NCBI GenBank assembly: GCA_009845645.1
Contig: VXZF01000274.1
Coordinates: 1-9,532, forward strand
Length of the DNA stretch: 9,532 nt
DNA from: Gemmatimonadota bacterium
GTDB taxonomy: Bacteria > Latescibacterota > UBA2968 > UBA8231
Direction of reading: 5' to 3'
Shown here: in pieces, positions 1-7,433 of the stretch
How positions within the stretch are numbered: position 1 is the stretch's first letter
How the letters are laid out: every line of letters starts with the position of its first letter
The notes under the pieces: model-generated
What the model was told of the DNA's origin: nothing
Database searches by the model: none
Seen by the model: only the letters and a program-made list of their open reading frames with translations
Translations under genes and position numbers: made by a program

Positions 1-285
1 GTGCCCGAAAACTTGGTCCACCAAATCGTCGAAGAAGAAGTCTCAGTCGCCGAGTGCATTGACTACCTGCTGGCAGTGCTCGAGCGCAACTCGCGCATCA
101 ACTTCATGGACTTGCTCCAAGGCCGCGACCGCCAAGCCCTAATCGCCACCTTCGTCGGGATCCTAGAACTACTCAAGACGCAGCGCGTCCGCGTGCAGCA
201 GGCGCGGCCCTTCGACGAGATCTGGATCGAGCAATCGCCACCCCAACCGACCGCAGCGGGGGCTATTCAGACCCGTGAGCCGTGA
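1..285 (+). CDS. scpA: ScpA, C-terminal part (segregation and condensation protein A), cut by window edge
   Basis: This is the last 94 codons of the kleisin subunit of the SMC-ScpAB condensin, which joins the SMC heads and works with ScpB in chromosome compaction and segregation. The residues form the usual ScpA tail: a helix-rich stretch (VAECIDYLLAVLERNSRINFMDLL) followed by the C-terminal winged-helix that contacts an SMC head, with a characteristic ending (ALIATFVGILELLKTQRVRVQQ, then FDEIWIEQ). Full-length ScpA is usually about 230-280 residues, so most of the gene lies upstream. The GTG at base 1 is therefore an internal valine codon and not the real start. The stop (TGA 283-285) lies 11 bases inside the next gene, scpB, as expected for translationally coupled partners of one complex. 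The identification rests on the sequence pattern plus the neighbouring scpB. Confidence 0.9.
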   Translation: MPENLVHQIVEEEVSVAECIDYLLAVLERNSRINFMDLLQGRDRQALIATFVGILELLKTQRVRVQQARPFDEIWIEQSPPQPTAAGAIQTREP

Positions 286-931
286 ACCCACAGCGGCCTC
301 GCGCGACGTCAATCCTGCGCAGGCTCGGGCGATCATTGAGGCCATCCTGCTGACGGCGACCGAGCCGGTAACTCCGGGTCGCCTCGTCGATCTGCTCGCC
401 GGGTACAACGGCCGCGATATCCGCGAGGCCATCGACGCGCTCAACGCCCAGTACGAAGCGGCCGGGCACGGGATCGAAGTCGTTGAATTGGCCGGCGGCT
501 ATCAACTTGCCTCGCGCCAAGAACACGGGCCTTGGCTGCGCAAGTACCACAAGACCTCGCGCCAAGTGCGCCTCACGCCGGCGGGCCTCGAAGTTCTCGC
601 CATCGTCGCCTTCAAGCAGCCGGTCACTCGCGTCGAGATTGACAACATCCGCGGCGTTAGCTCGGCCAGCGTGTTGCAAACGCTGATGGAACTCAACATG
701 GTCCGCCTCGCTGGCCGCTCTGAGGGCATTGGCAAGCCCATGCTCTTTGGCACGACCCGAGAATTTTTAGTTCACTTTGGGCTGCGAGGGCTGGGCGAGT
801 TGCCCAAGCCCAAGGAATTAGCAGAGTTGCTCGCCGAGGGCCAGCAGCCGACTGCTGCCCGTCAACTCGCCTCCGAGCTAGGCGAGTTGCAAAAGCAGGC
901 CGAGGAAGAAAGCGACGATGAACGCTCCTGA
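275..931 (+). CDS. scpB: ScpB, segregation and condensation protein B
   Basis: This encodes the 218-residue ScpB subunit of bacterial condensin, a dimer that binds the ScpA kleisin and regulates SMC. Two winged-helix domains can be seen. The first spans roughly residues 15-90 (ARAIIEAILLTATEPVT, then GIEVVELAGGYQL). The second spans about 99-175 and contains the family signature LEVLAIVAFKQPVTRVEID followed by IRGV, with the GRSEGIGKPMLFGTT hairpin and a FLVHFGLRGLGELP ending. The tail from about residue 180 is charged and probably disordered. The length is typical. The start chosen is GTG 275, which overlaps the end of scpA by 11 bases; a G-rich run at 258-262 is the only weak Shine-Dalgarno candidate. 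The 3' end overlaps the next gene by 14 bases, which supports one polycistronic message. Confidence 0.96.
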   Translation: MSREPTAASRDVNPAQARAIIEAILLTATEPVTPGRLVDLLAGYNGRDIREAIDALNAQYEAAGHGIEVVELAGGYQLASRQEHGPWLRKYHKTSRQVRLTPAGLEVLAIVAFKQPVTRVEIDNIRGVSSASVLQTLMELNMVRLAGRSEGIGKPMLFGTTREFLVHFGLRGLGELPKPKELAELLAEGQQPTAARQLASELGELQKQAEEESDDERS

Positions 932-1667
932 GCCGCAAATGCGCCTCAATCGCTTCTTGGCTCGCTGCGGAGTGGCCTCGCGCCGCCACAGCGATGCGCT
1001 GATACAAAGCGGCGCAGTGCGCGTCAACGGCGAAGTAGTAGCCGAGCCGGGCCGAGTGGTCGCAGTAAGTGCCGACCAAGTAGAGTGCCGAGGCCGGGTC
1101 CTCACCCTGCCCGGCCAGTACGAATACGTGCTTTTGCACAAGCCGGCTGGATATCTAGTCACCCGCACCGACCCACGCGACCGGCCCACAGTCTTTGACC
1201 TTTTGCCCGACCTCCACCCAGGCACCGTGCCCGTAGGTCGTCTCGACCTCGACACCACCGGGCTTTTGCTGCTGACCGACGACGGTGCCCTCGGCCATCG
1301 GCTGCTGCACCCGCGCTTCGTCATCGCCAAGCGCTATGAGGCCATCGTCAGCGGCGACCCGCACGAGGACCAACTCGACCGGCTGCGCGCCGGCATCGCA
1401 CTCGGCGACGGCCCCACAGCACCGGCTCAGGTCCAAGTCGAGGAGCGCTGGAGCAGTGGTTGGCACAAACGGGCGCGGCTGAGTCTTTGCATTCACGAGG
1501 GGCGCAAGCGCCAAGTCCGCCGCATGCTCCGCGCCGTCGGCTATCCGGTGCGGCAATTGACGCGGGTTGAATTTGCCGGGCTAACCCTCGGCCCGCTCGC
1601 CGCCGGCCAGTATCGCCGACTTATCCCCGAGGAGGTCCGCCAGCTCAAAGCCGAGGTCGGCCTGTGA
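918..1667 (+). CDS. rluB: RsuA/RluB-family rRNA pseudouridine synthase
   Basis: This encodes a 249-residue enzyme that converts specific uridines in ribosomal RNA to pseudouridine. An S4 RNA-binding domain occupies about residues 8-55 (MRLNRFLARCGVASRRHSDA, then SGAVRVNGEVV). The catalytic domain follows, with the family motif VGRLDLDTTGLLLLTDDG at about 106-123, where Asp110 is the expected nucleophile. Downstream are KRYEAIV and the conserved HEGRKRQVRRML segment near 193-204. These features place it in the RsuA/RluB/RluE/RluF branch. The scpAB-rluB-cmk neighbourhood is common and favours RluB, which modifies 23S rRNA helix 80 in E. coli, but the exact target uridine cannot be read from sequence. 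The start is ATG 918, with GAGGAA at 902-907 as Shine-Dalgarno. It overlaps scpB by 14 bases and cmk by 4. Confidence 0.94.
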   Translation: MNAPEPQMRLNRFLARCGVASRRHSDALIQSGAVRVNGEVVAEPGRVVAVSADQVECRGRVLTLPGQYEYVLLHKPAGYLVTRTDPRDRPTVFDLLPDLHPGTVPVGRLDLDTTGLLLLTDDGALGHRLLHPRFVIAKRYEAIVSGDPHEDQLDRLRAGIALGDGPTAPAQVQVEERWSSGWHKRARLSLCIHEGRKRQVRRMLRAVGYPVRQLTRVEFAGLTLGPLAAGQYRRLIPEEVRQLKAEVGL

Positions 1668-2335
1668 AGCGGCGCGGGCTAATCATTGCCATCGACGGCA
1701 CCATCGGCTCCGGCAAGACGACCACGGCGCGGCGAGTGGCCGAGCGGCTGGGCTATCGCCACCTCGACACCGGAGCCATGTACCGAGCCGTGGCCTTAGC
1801 GGCGACTCGTCGCGGGGTGGAACCCGAGGACGAGGACGCGCTGGAGGACCTATTGGCGACCTCGACCATAGACTTGGACTCCGGCCTGGGGCGCGTCCTT
1901 CTCGACGGACAGGATATAAGCGAAGCCATTCGTCAGCCCGACATTACCCGTCGGGCGGGCGCGTACGCAAACGTACCCTTGGTGCGCCACTTCCTAGTCG
2001 CTCAGCAGCAACGGTTAGGTCAGGAGGGCAGCGTAGTCGCCGAAGGACGCGACATAGCCTCGGTGGTTTTTCCCGCCGCCGAACTAAAAATCGCCTTGGT
2101 GGCCGACCTCGATGAGCGCACCCGGCGACGGCATCGGGAATTGACTACCAAAGGAGTATGCATCACATTGGAACAGGTCCGGTCCGACATTCAGACTCGG
2201 GACCGGGAAGATGCCGAGCGCGACTACGGAGGTACGAGCGCGACAGACGAGATCGTCGAAATCGACACGACTCGCATGAATTTGGCAGATCAAGTCGATT
2301 GCGTCGTCGCATTGGCCCGCCAACGCGGTGCCTAA
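1664..2335 (+). CDS. cmk: Cytidylate kinase
   Basis: This encodes a 223-residue (d)CMP kinase, which phosphorylates CMP and dCMP to the diphosphates with ATP in cytosolic pyrimidine salvage and nucleotide supply. The P-loop is IDGTIGSGKTT at residues 10-20 (Lys18). The middle sequence is GTIGS where many homologues have GPSGS or GPAAS, a mild variation that keeps the GKT core. Further family motifs are HLDTGAMYRAVA (33-44), the nucleotide-binding VVAEGRDI (124-131) and the arginine-rich lid segment with RTRRRHREL and TRDREDAERD (152-187). The length matches the usual Cmk of about 220-230 residues. The start is GTG 1664, overlapping the preceding stop as GTGA, with GAGG at 1653-1656 as Shine-Dalgarno. 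It is the last gene of the tightly overlapped group, and cmk followed by rpsA is a widely conserved pair. Confidence 0.97.
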   Translation: MKRRGLIIAIDGTIGSGKTTTARRVAERLGYRHLDTGAMYRAVALAATRRGVEPEDEDALEDLLATSTIDLDSGLGRVLLDGQDISEAIRQPDITRRAGAYANVPLVRHFLVAQQQRLGQEGSVVAEGRDIASVVFPAAELKIALVADLDERTRRRHRELTTKGVCITLEQVRSDIQTRDREDAERDYGGTSATDEIVEIDTTRMNLADQVDCVVALARQRGA

Positions 2336-2369
2336 CGCTGACGCGGAGAGACCGCGCCAGTATCACATC

Positions 2370-2391
2370 AAGCGAAGTGCGCGCTTCGCTT
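2370..2391 (+). promoter_or_regulatory. Hairpin in the cmk-rpsA gap (leader attenuator or weak terminator)
   Basis: AAGCGAAG (2370-2377) is perfectly complementary to CTTCGCTT (2384-2391), with an additional T-G wobble closing a GCGC loop. TAACCTTTTTAAGG follows, so a run of five T lies 5 bases after the stem. The T-run adjoins the rpsA Shine-Dalgarno (AAGGA, 2402-2406). It could partially terminate transcription coming from cmk or act in the rpsA mRNA leader. The stem is seen directly; the role is inferred. The offset T-run makes it a poorer terminator than the one after rpsA. Confidence 0.5.
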
Positions 2392-2401
2392 TAACCTTTT
2401 T

Positions 2402-2406
2402 AAGGA
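2402..2406 (+). promoter_or_regulatory. Ribosome binding site of rpsA
   Basis: AAGGA, with the extended form TAAGGAT at 2401-2407, lies 10 bases upstream of ATG 2417 and fixes the rpsA start. It is the cleanest Shine-Dalgarno placement in the housekeeping part of the window and directly follows the leader hairpin and T-run, so folding of the leader could affect its accessibility. Confidence 0.7.
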
Positions 2407-2416
2407 TCTGCGCAAC

Positions 2417-4330
2417 ATGACCGAGGAAACCACAGTAACAGCAGAGCAACAGGAAGCAACAGAACAGCAACAAGAAGCTCCTGTGTACGGCAACGTCAGT
2501 GTCGAAGAGCTGGAAAAGCCCGAGTACGACCAAGCCCAATACGACGAACTTATGGCCCTCTACGAGGAGAGCATCTCCGGCATCAAAGAGGGCCAGATCG
2601 TCAAGGGCACAGTCGTCTCCATCGGCCCTAGTGAAGTGATGGTCGATATCGGCTTCAAGTCCGAAGGCGCGGTGCCGATCAAGGAATTTTCAGCCCCCGA
2701 GTCCATTGAGCAAGGCCAAGAAATCGAGGTCTTCTTAGAGGACGTCGAAGACCAAGAGGGCCAAGTCGTGCTCTCCAAGCAGAAGGCCGATTTCATGCGG
2801 GTCTGGGATTTGATCAAAGAGGCCCACGACACCGGCAACACCGTCGAAGGCCGGCTGATGCGGCGCATCAAGGGCGGCATCGTCGTCAACCTCTTTGGCG
2901 TCGAGGCCTTTCTGCCCGGCTCTCAGATCGACATCCGCCAAGTCAAAAACTTCGACCAGTTCATCGGCCACGAATTTCCCTTCAAGATCATCAAACTCAA
3001 CAAAGCCCGGCGCAACATCGTCGTCTCGCGCCGCGCCGTGCTAGAAGAAGAGCGCGCGCGGATGCGCGAGGAGATCGTCAAGGTGTTGGAGGAAGGCCAA
3101 ATCCGCGAGGGCGTCGTCAAGAACATCACTGACTTCGGCGCTTTCATCGACTTGGGCGGCGTCGATGGTCTCCTCCACATCACCGACATGTCGTGGGGGC
3201 GCGTCAACCACCCCTCGGAATTGGTCTCCATCGGCGACCGCATCAAGGTCAAGGTGCTCAGCTACGACCGCAAGCGCGAGCGCATCTCCTTGGGGCTGAA
3301 GCAACTAACGGCCCATCCGTGGGAGAACATCGAGAATAAGTACCCGATTGAGAGCCAGGTGCGCGGCAAGGTGGTCTCCATCACCGACTACGGGGCCTTC
3401 GTCGAGTTGGAGGAAGGCATCGAGGGCCTAGTCCACATCTCTGAGATGTCCTGGACCCAACACGTGCGCCATCCTTCCAAGCTGGTCAACATCGGCGACA
3501 TCGTCGAGGTGAAAGTGCTCAAGATCGACAGCGAGAACCAGAAGATCTCCCTCGGCATGAAGCAAACCGAGGACGATCCGTGGGATACCCTCGACACCAA
3601 GTATCCTCCTGGCACCAAGATCGAGGGCACGGTATGCAGCCTGACCAACTTCGGGGCCTTCGTCGAGTTGGAAGAAAACATCGACGGGCTGGTCCACATT
3701 TCGGATATGTCTTGGACCAAGCGCATTCGCCAAGCCAGCGAAATGTTCAAAAAGGGCGACGTGATCCCCGTGGTCGTCACCGAAATCGACATCAAGCGCC
3801 GTCGCATCTCGCTCAGCCACAAGGATGCCTTTGAAAACCCCTGGCCTCGCTTTGCCGAGCAATACGCCGTAGGCGTCGAGGTGCGGGGCGCAATCTCGCG
3901 GCTCCTCGAACGCGGCGTGGTCGTCTCGCTCGTCGACGAAGTCGATGGGTTCGTGCCGCTATCGCATTTGGCCATCGACGGATTGCAAACCCCGCGTCAG
4001 AGCTTTGCCGAAGAGCAGGAACTCCCGCTAGAGGTCATCGAGTTCGACAAGAACCAGAAAAAGATCGTCCTCAGCGTGCGCGAGTACTTCAAGGACAAGG
4101 ACCAAGCCGAGTACGAAGCCTACTTAGCCGAGCATCCCGTCCAAGAAGTCGCCGCCGAGGAGGCCGCTGCCGACAAGGACGACGAGATGGAGAGCTGGGG
4201 AGACGTCCACGACGATGAGCAAGGTGCCGAGCAAGGTGTCGAGCAAGACGATGAGCAAGGTGCCGAGCAAGATGTTGAACAAGACGATGAGCAAGGTGCC
4301 GAGCAAGACACCGAGCAAGACAAGTCATAA
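2417..4330 (+). CDS. rpsA: 30S ribosomal protein S1, six S1 domains with acidic repeat tail
   Basis: This encodes a 637-residue S1 protein, which binds mRNA on the 30S subunit and helps unfold and place it for initiation. Six S1 (OB-fold) domains can be followed at about residues 59-122, 140-205, 227-295, 312-382, 399-468 and 485-555. The most canonical are domains 3-5, each with the pattern GAFI/VxLxx, then GLL/VHIT/S-DMSW, then RISLGLK or close variants. Domains 1-2 are the divergent ribosome-docking pair (VDIGFKSEGAVP; GGIVVNLFGVEAFLPGSQID). The first 50 residues are rich in Gln and Glu. The tail after residue 575 is strongly acidic and ends in three copies of a 12-residue repeat (599-634). 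E. coli S1 is 557 residues, so the extra length comes mainly from the N-terminal extension and this tail. A hairpin and Shine-Dalgarno precede the gene and an intrinsic terminator follows. Confidence 0.98.
   Translation: MTEETTVTAEQQEATEQQQEAPVYGNVSVEELEKPEYDQAQYDELMALYEESISGIKEGQIVKGTVVSIGPSEVMVDIGFKSEGAVPIKEFSAPESIEQGQEIEVFLEDVEDQEGQVVLSKQKADFMRVWDLIKEAHDTGNTVEGRLMRRIKGGIVVNLFGVEAFLPGSQIDIRQVKNFDQFIGHEFPFKIIKLNKARRNIVVSRRAVLEEERARMREEIVKVLEEGQIREGVVKNITDFGAFIDLGGVDGLLHITDMSWGRVNHPSELVSIGDRIKVKVLSYDRKRERISLGLKQLTAHPWENIENKYPIESQVRGKVVSITDYGAFVELEEGIEGLVHISEMSWTQHVRHPSKLVNIGDIVEVKVLKIDSENQKISLGMKQTEDDPWDTLDTKYPPGTKIEGTVCSLTNFGAFVELEENIDGLVHISDMSWTKRIRQASEMFKKGDVIPVVVTEIDIKRRRISLSHKDAFENPWPRFAEQYAVGVEVRGAISRLLERGVVVSLVDEVDGFVPLSHLAIDGLQTPRQSFAEEQELPLEVIEFDKNQKKIVLSVREYFKDKDQAEYEAYLAEHPVQEVAAEEAAADKDDEMESWGDVHDDEQGAEQGVEQDDEQGAEQDVEQDDEQGAEQDTEQDKS
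4211..4318 (+). repeat. Three tandem copies of a 36-bp repeat inside the 3' end of rpsA
   Basis: The copies lie at 4211-4246, 4247-4282 and 4283-4318. Each opens with the same 25 bases, beginning GACGATGAGCAAGG and continuing through GCAAG; differences are confined to the last third. In the rpsA frame each unit encodes DDEQGAEQ followed by GVEQ, DVEQ or DTEQ. The period is a multiple of three, so changes in copy number would keep the frame. The near identity points to recent duplication or slippage. Confidence 0.95.
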
Positions 4331-4347
4331 GCTCCGCAGCAACAACC

Positions 4348-4391
4348 AAGCGCGGTGGGACGAACAATCGTTCCACCGCGTTTTTATTTTT
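4348..4391 (+). terminator. Intrinsic terminator after rpsA
   Basis: The stem CGCGGTGGGACGA (4351-4363) pairs with TCGTTCCACCGCG (4368-4380) through 13 pairs, one of them a G-U. The loop is ACAA, and TTTTTATTTTT (4381-4391) follows immediately. The AAG before the stem can extend pairing into the T-run. This is a textbook rho-independent terminator starting 20 bases after the rpsA stop. It separates rpsA from mutS, so mutS probably needs its own promoter or read-through. Confidence 0.95.
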
Positions 4392-4416
4392 GCTAACCCC
4401 AATCCCCTACCGAACT

Positions 4417-7038
4417 ATGCCACCCAGAACCAAACTCACGCCGGCGATGGAGCAGTACATGCACTTTAAGCGTCAGCACCCCGACGCGATCCTCTTCTTC
4501 CGCATGGGCGACTTCTACGAGATGTTCTGCGACGACGCCAAAGAAGGCGCACGCCTCCTAGGCCTTACCTTAACCTCGCGTCCCGCCGGCAAATCCGGCA
4601 ACCTGCCCCTCGCCGGCGTGCCCCACCACGCCATGGAAGGCTATCTGGCCAAACTCATCCAGCTCGGGCGCAAGGTCGCCATCTGCGAGCAGGTCGAAGA
4701 CCCCAAAAAGGCCAAAGGTGTTGTCAAGCGCGACGTAGTAGAAGTCGTCTCCCCGGGCACCGCGCTTTCCGACGCCATGCTCGACCAGCAGCGCAACAAT
4801 TTCCTCGTCGGCCTCTGCGCACACGCCGGCCGCGTCGGACTGGCCAGCGTCGATTTGTCAACCGGGGACTTCGCACTCGACGAGATTCCCGCCAGCGACC
4901 TCGCCGACGAGCTAGAGAGCTTGGGACCGGCCGAGTTGCTCATCGCCGAAGGGGCCGACGAACAGTGGGTCGCCACCCTGCAAAACGCCCTGCCGCGCGT
5001 GGCGCTCAGCCGCCTCGCGGACTGGCACTTCGCCGCGGATACCGCGTACGAAACCCTCACCAGCCAGCTCCGCGTCCAGACGCTGAAGGGCTTTGGCTGC
5101 GAGGACATGGAGGCCGCCATCCGCGCCGGTGGGGCGACAGTGGCCTATTTGCGCGAAAACCAGCGCGGCGCAGTCGAGCACATCAACCGCCTCCAGCGCA
5201 AGTACCGCGAGCACTTTGCCCTCATCGACGCCACGGCCCAGCGCAACCTAGAACTCCTCGCCAATCGCCAAGACGGGGGCCGCGCCAACACCTTACTCGA
5301 AATCCTCGACCACACTCGCACCCCCATGGGCGCGCGTCTGTTGCGCCAATGGGTCGCCCAACCGCTCAAGTCCCCGCCCTTAATTATCGCCCGCCTAGAG
5401 GCCGTTGACGAGCTGCTACACCAGCGCGAGATCCGCCGCACCCTCGGCCAATGCCTAGAGCAGGTCGGCGACCTAGAGCGGCTGATCGCGCGGATTTGCT
5501 GCCTGCGGGCCAACGCCCGCGACATGGTGGCCCTCGCCCGCTCGCTCGACCTCGCGCCTGCCATCGGCACCGCGCTATCCACGGCGCAGAGCGCGCTTTT
5601 ACAAGAGCTATGCTCCAAGGGGCTGCCCGACGTCAGCGAATTGGTCGCCGAGATCCTCGGTGCCCTCGTCGATGCACCCCCAGCGACCCTGACCGACGGC
5701 GGCCTAATCCGCGACGGCTATCACCCAGACGTCGATCAACTGCGGCAGATCGCTCGCGGCGGCAAGGACTACATCGCCCGCTTGCAGGCCACCGAGCGCG
5801 AGCGCACCGGCATTGCCTCGCTCAAGATCGGCTACAACCAAGTGTTCGGTTACTACATCGAAATCAGCAAGGCCAACCTCGACAAAACCCCCGAGGAGTA
5901 CCATCGCAAACAGACCTTGGCCAACGCCGAGCGCTTCATCACGCCCGAGTTAAAGGAGTATGAAGAAAAAGTCATAGGGGCCGAGGACCGCCTCAAAGAA
6001 CTGGAGAACGAGCTGTTCTTAGCCCTGCGCGACCGCGCCGCCCGCTGGACGCCCCAAGTCCAGCAGATCGCCCGCGCCATCGCGCGCATCGACGTGCTGT
6101 ATTCCCTCGCCGAAGTCGCCGAGAGCGAATCCTACACCCGGCCCCAAGTTGACGACGGCCAGCTAATAGAAATCCGCGACGGCCGCCACCCGGTCGTCGA
6201 GCGCCAACTCCGCACGGGCAGCTTCGTGCCCAACGATGTGCGCCTCGACACCAACGGCGCGCAGATCATGCTCATCACCGGCCCGAATATGGCCGGCAAG
6301 AGCACCATCATCCGCCAAGTAGGTCTCATCGCGCTGATGGCACAGATGGGCAGCTTCGTCCCCGCGCGCCAAGCCATCATCGGCGTGGTCGATCGCATCT
6401 TCACCCGCGTGGGCGCGTCCGACAACCTCGCCGGTGGCGAGAGTACCTTCATGGTGGAGATGCACGAAGCCGCCAATATCCTCAACAATGCCACCAGCCG
6501 TAGCCTGCTCCTCATCGACGAACTCGGCCGCGGCACGAGCACCTTCGACGGCCTGAGCATTGCCTGGGCCATTGTCGAATACTTGCACCAGCACCGCGAG
6601 GTTCACCCGCGCACCCTTTTTGCCACGCACTACCACGAGATGACCGAACTCGAAAGCCACCTAGAGCGCGTCGTCAATTTCAACGTGCAGGTGCGCGAAG
6701 AAGGCGACCGCGTGGTGTTCCTCCACCGCCTAGCCCCGGGGTCTGCCGACCAAAGCTACGGCATCAACGTCGCGCAGATGGCCGGGATGCCGGCCCAAGT
6801 CGTCGCACGCGCCCAAGAAATCCTCGCCCGCCTCGAAAAGGACCAGATCGACACCACGGACATCCATAGCCCAGACATACCCCCGCCAGCCCCTCAACCC
6901 CAGCTCCATCTCTTCTCAGCGCCTGCGGATGCGCCGTGGGTGGAGGAACTGCGGGACATGGATCTCAGCCAGATTACGCCGCTTCAGGCGTTGCTCAAGC
7001 TGAATGAGTGGAAAGAGAAAATTAAGAATGGGGAATGA
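4417..7038 (+). CDS. mutS: DNA mismatch repair protein MutS
   Basis: This encodes an 873-residue MutS1, which recognises mismatches and small loops and recruits MutL using ATP. The mismatch-binding motif GDFYEMF has its Phe at residue 33 and Glu at 35, matching E. coli Phe36 and Glu38. The connector and the lever/clamp region (including the KIGYNQVFGYYIEIS segment) follow. The ATPase domain has Walker A GPNMAGKST (622-630), a signature region ASDNLAGGESTFMVEM, Walker B LLLIDELGRGTSTFDG (Asp701, Glu702) and ATHYHEMTEL. Residues 829-833, QLHLF, fit the beta-clamp binding consensus QLxLF. The end, LSQITPLQALLKLNEW, resembles the C-terminal multimerisation motif. I chose ATG 4417. An in-frame TTG at 4390 would add nine residues but lies within the terminator T-run. 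No convincing Shine-Dalgarno precedes 4417, so the message may be nearly leaderless. The next gene begins before its stop. Confidence 0.98.
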   Translation: MPPRTKLTPAMEQYMHFKRQHPDAILFFRMGDFYEMFCDDAKEGARLLGLTLTSRPAGKSGNLPLAGVPHHAMEGYLAKLIQLGRKVAICEQVEDPKKAKGVVKRDVVEVVSPGTALSDAMLDQQRNNFLVGLCAHAGRVGLASVDLSTGDFALDEIPASDLADELESLGPAELLIAEGADEQWVATLQNALPRVALSRLADWHFAADTAYETLTSQLRVQTLKGFGCEDMEAAIRAGGATVAYLRENQRGAVEHINRLQRKYREHFALIDATAQRNLELLANRQDGGRANTLLEILDHTRTPMGARLLRQWVAQPLKSPPLIIARLEAVDELLHQREIRRTLGQCLEQVGDLERLIARICCLRANARDMVALARSLDLAPAIGTALSTAQSALLQELCSKGLPDVSELVAEILGALVDAPPATLTDGGLIRDGYHPDVDQLRQIARGGKDYIARLQATERERTGIASLKIGYNQVFGYYIEISKANLDKTPEEYHRKQTLANAERFITPELKEYEEKVIGAEDRLKELENELFLALRDRAARWTPQVQQIARAIARIDVLYSLAEVAESESYTRPQVDDGQLIEIRDGRHPVVERQLRTGSFVPNDVRLDTNGAQIMLITGPNMAGKSTIIRQVGLIALMAQMGSFVPARQAIIGVVDRIFTRVGASDNLAGGESTFMVEMHEAANILNNATSRSLLLIDELGRGTSTFDGLSIAWAIVEYLHQHREVHPRTLFATHYHEMTELESHLERVVNFNVQVREEGDRVVFLHRLAPGSADQSYGINVAQMAGMPAQVVARAQEILARLEKDQIDTTDIHSPDIPPPAPQPQLHLFSAPADAPWVEELRDMDLSQITPLQALLKLNEWKEKIKNGE

Positions 7039-7288
7039 GACCGGAATGATCTGCGTCCGCGTCGAGCCGGAGTTAAAATCTCAAGCCGAAGCGGTTTTCT
7101 CGGAACTCGGGTTATCGCCAACTGAGGCGATCACGCTGTTTTATACACAGGTCACCTTGCATCGAGGGTTGCCGTTCGCGGTGGGAATTCCCAATGCCGA
7201 AACCATCGGAGCGCAGCGACAGGCTCGCGCGGGAGAGGGACTCACCGAGTACGCCGATCTTGAGGATCTCAAGACCAAGCATGATTGA
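7028..7288 (+). CDS. RelB/DinJ-family antitoxin, apparently without its toxin
   Basis: This encodes a protein of 86 residues from ATG 7028. The N-terminal half, ICVRVEPELKSQAEAVFSEL followed by GLSPTEAITLFYTQVTLHRGLPFAV, is the ribbon-helix-helix pattern of the RelB/DinJ antitoxin family: a beta-strand with alternating residues, then two helices, then a GLPF segment. Such proteins dimerise, bind their own operator, and neutralise a RelE/YafQ-type mRNA interferase through their C-terminus, here EGLTEYADLEDLKTKHD. Other starts are ATG 7004 (94 residues) and ATG 7046 (80 residues); 7028 fits the family's N-terminus best. It overlaps the end of mutS by 11 bases, with no terminator between, so it may be co-transcribed with mutS. 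No toxin reading frame follows: the frame opening at ATG 7281 stops after 8 codons. An orphan antitoxin or a decayed module is the most likely reading. Confidence 0.82.
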   Translation: MGNETGMICVRVEPELKSQAEAVFSELGLSPTEAITLFYTQVTLHRGLPFAVGIPNAETIGAQRQARAGEGLTEYADLEDLKTKHD

Positions 7289-7433
7289 TATGGTGGGTAG
7301 CGGTTAGGCGTCGATCTGAAGCCCGCACTCTCGCCGGTCTGCACGACACGTTGTCGCCTAAGCTCAGGCGAGCTGTGCTTAACTGATTCTGTGCCTATTG
7401 TACGGATTCGAGAATTAGAAAGCTACGATAAAT
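7289..7433. other. Intergenic gap where a toxin gene would be expected
   Basis: These 145 bases hold no credible gene. Short open stretches exist (for instance one ending at 7449) but have no start or recognisable protein pattern. A small hairpin, AGCTC-AGGC-GAGCT, lies at 7361-7374. Base composition turns AT-rich from about 7380. The promoter of the following gene should lie here. TTGTAC (7399-7404) and TACGAT (7424-7429) are weak candidates with an over-long 19-base spacing, so I do not call a promoter. Confidence 0.5.

Noticed and set aside
3388..3975. Long open frame of 195 codons on the minus strand
   Set aside because: It is antisense to the conserved S1 domains of rpsA, shows no protein family pattern, and is explained by the high GC content.
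4390..4416. TTG 4390 as the mutS start, adding nine residues
   Set aside because: The TTG overlaps the terminator T-run, and the ATG at 4417 gives a conventional MutS N-terminus with the FYE motif at the usual distance.
4215..4469. Lys/Ser/Pro-rich repeat protein in another frame over the rpsA tail
   Set aside because: It is the 36-bp repeat of rpsA read out of frame, and it runs through the rpsA terminator.
5451..5963. Arg/Pro-rich frame of 170 codons inside mutS
   Set aside because: It is an out-of-frame reading of GC-rich coding sequence, with composition typical of such shadows.
7304..7361. TTAGGCG and CGCCTAA as possible ends of an integron attC site
   Set aside because: The arms are only 7 bases, the order of the core sites is reversed relative to attC, and no internal paired boxes are visible.
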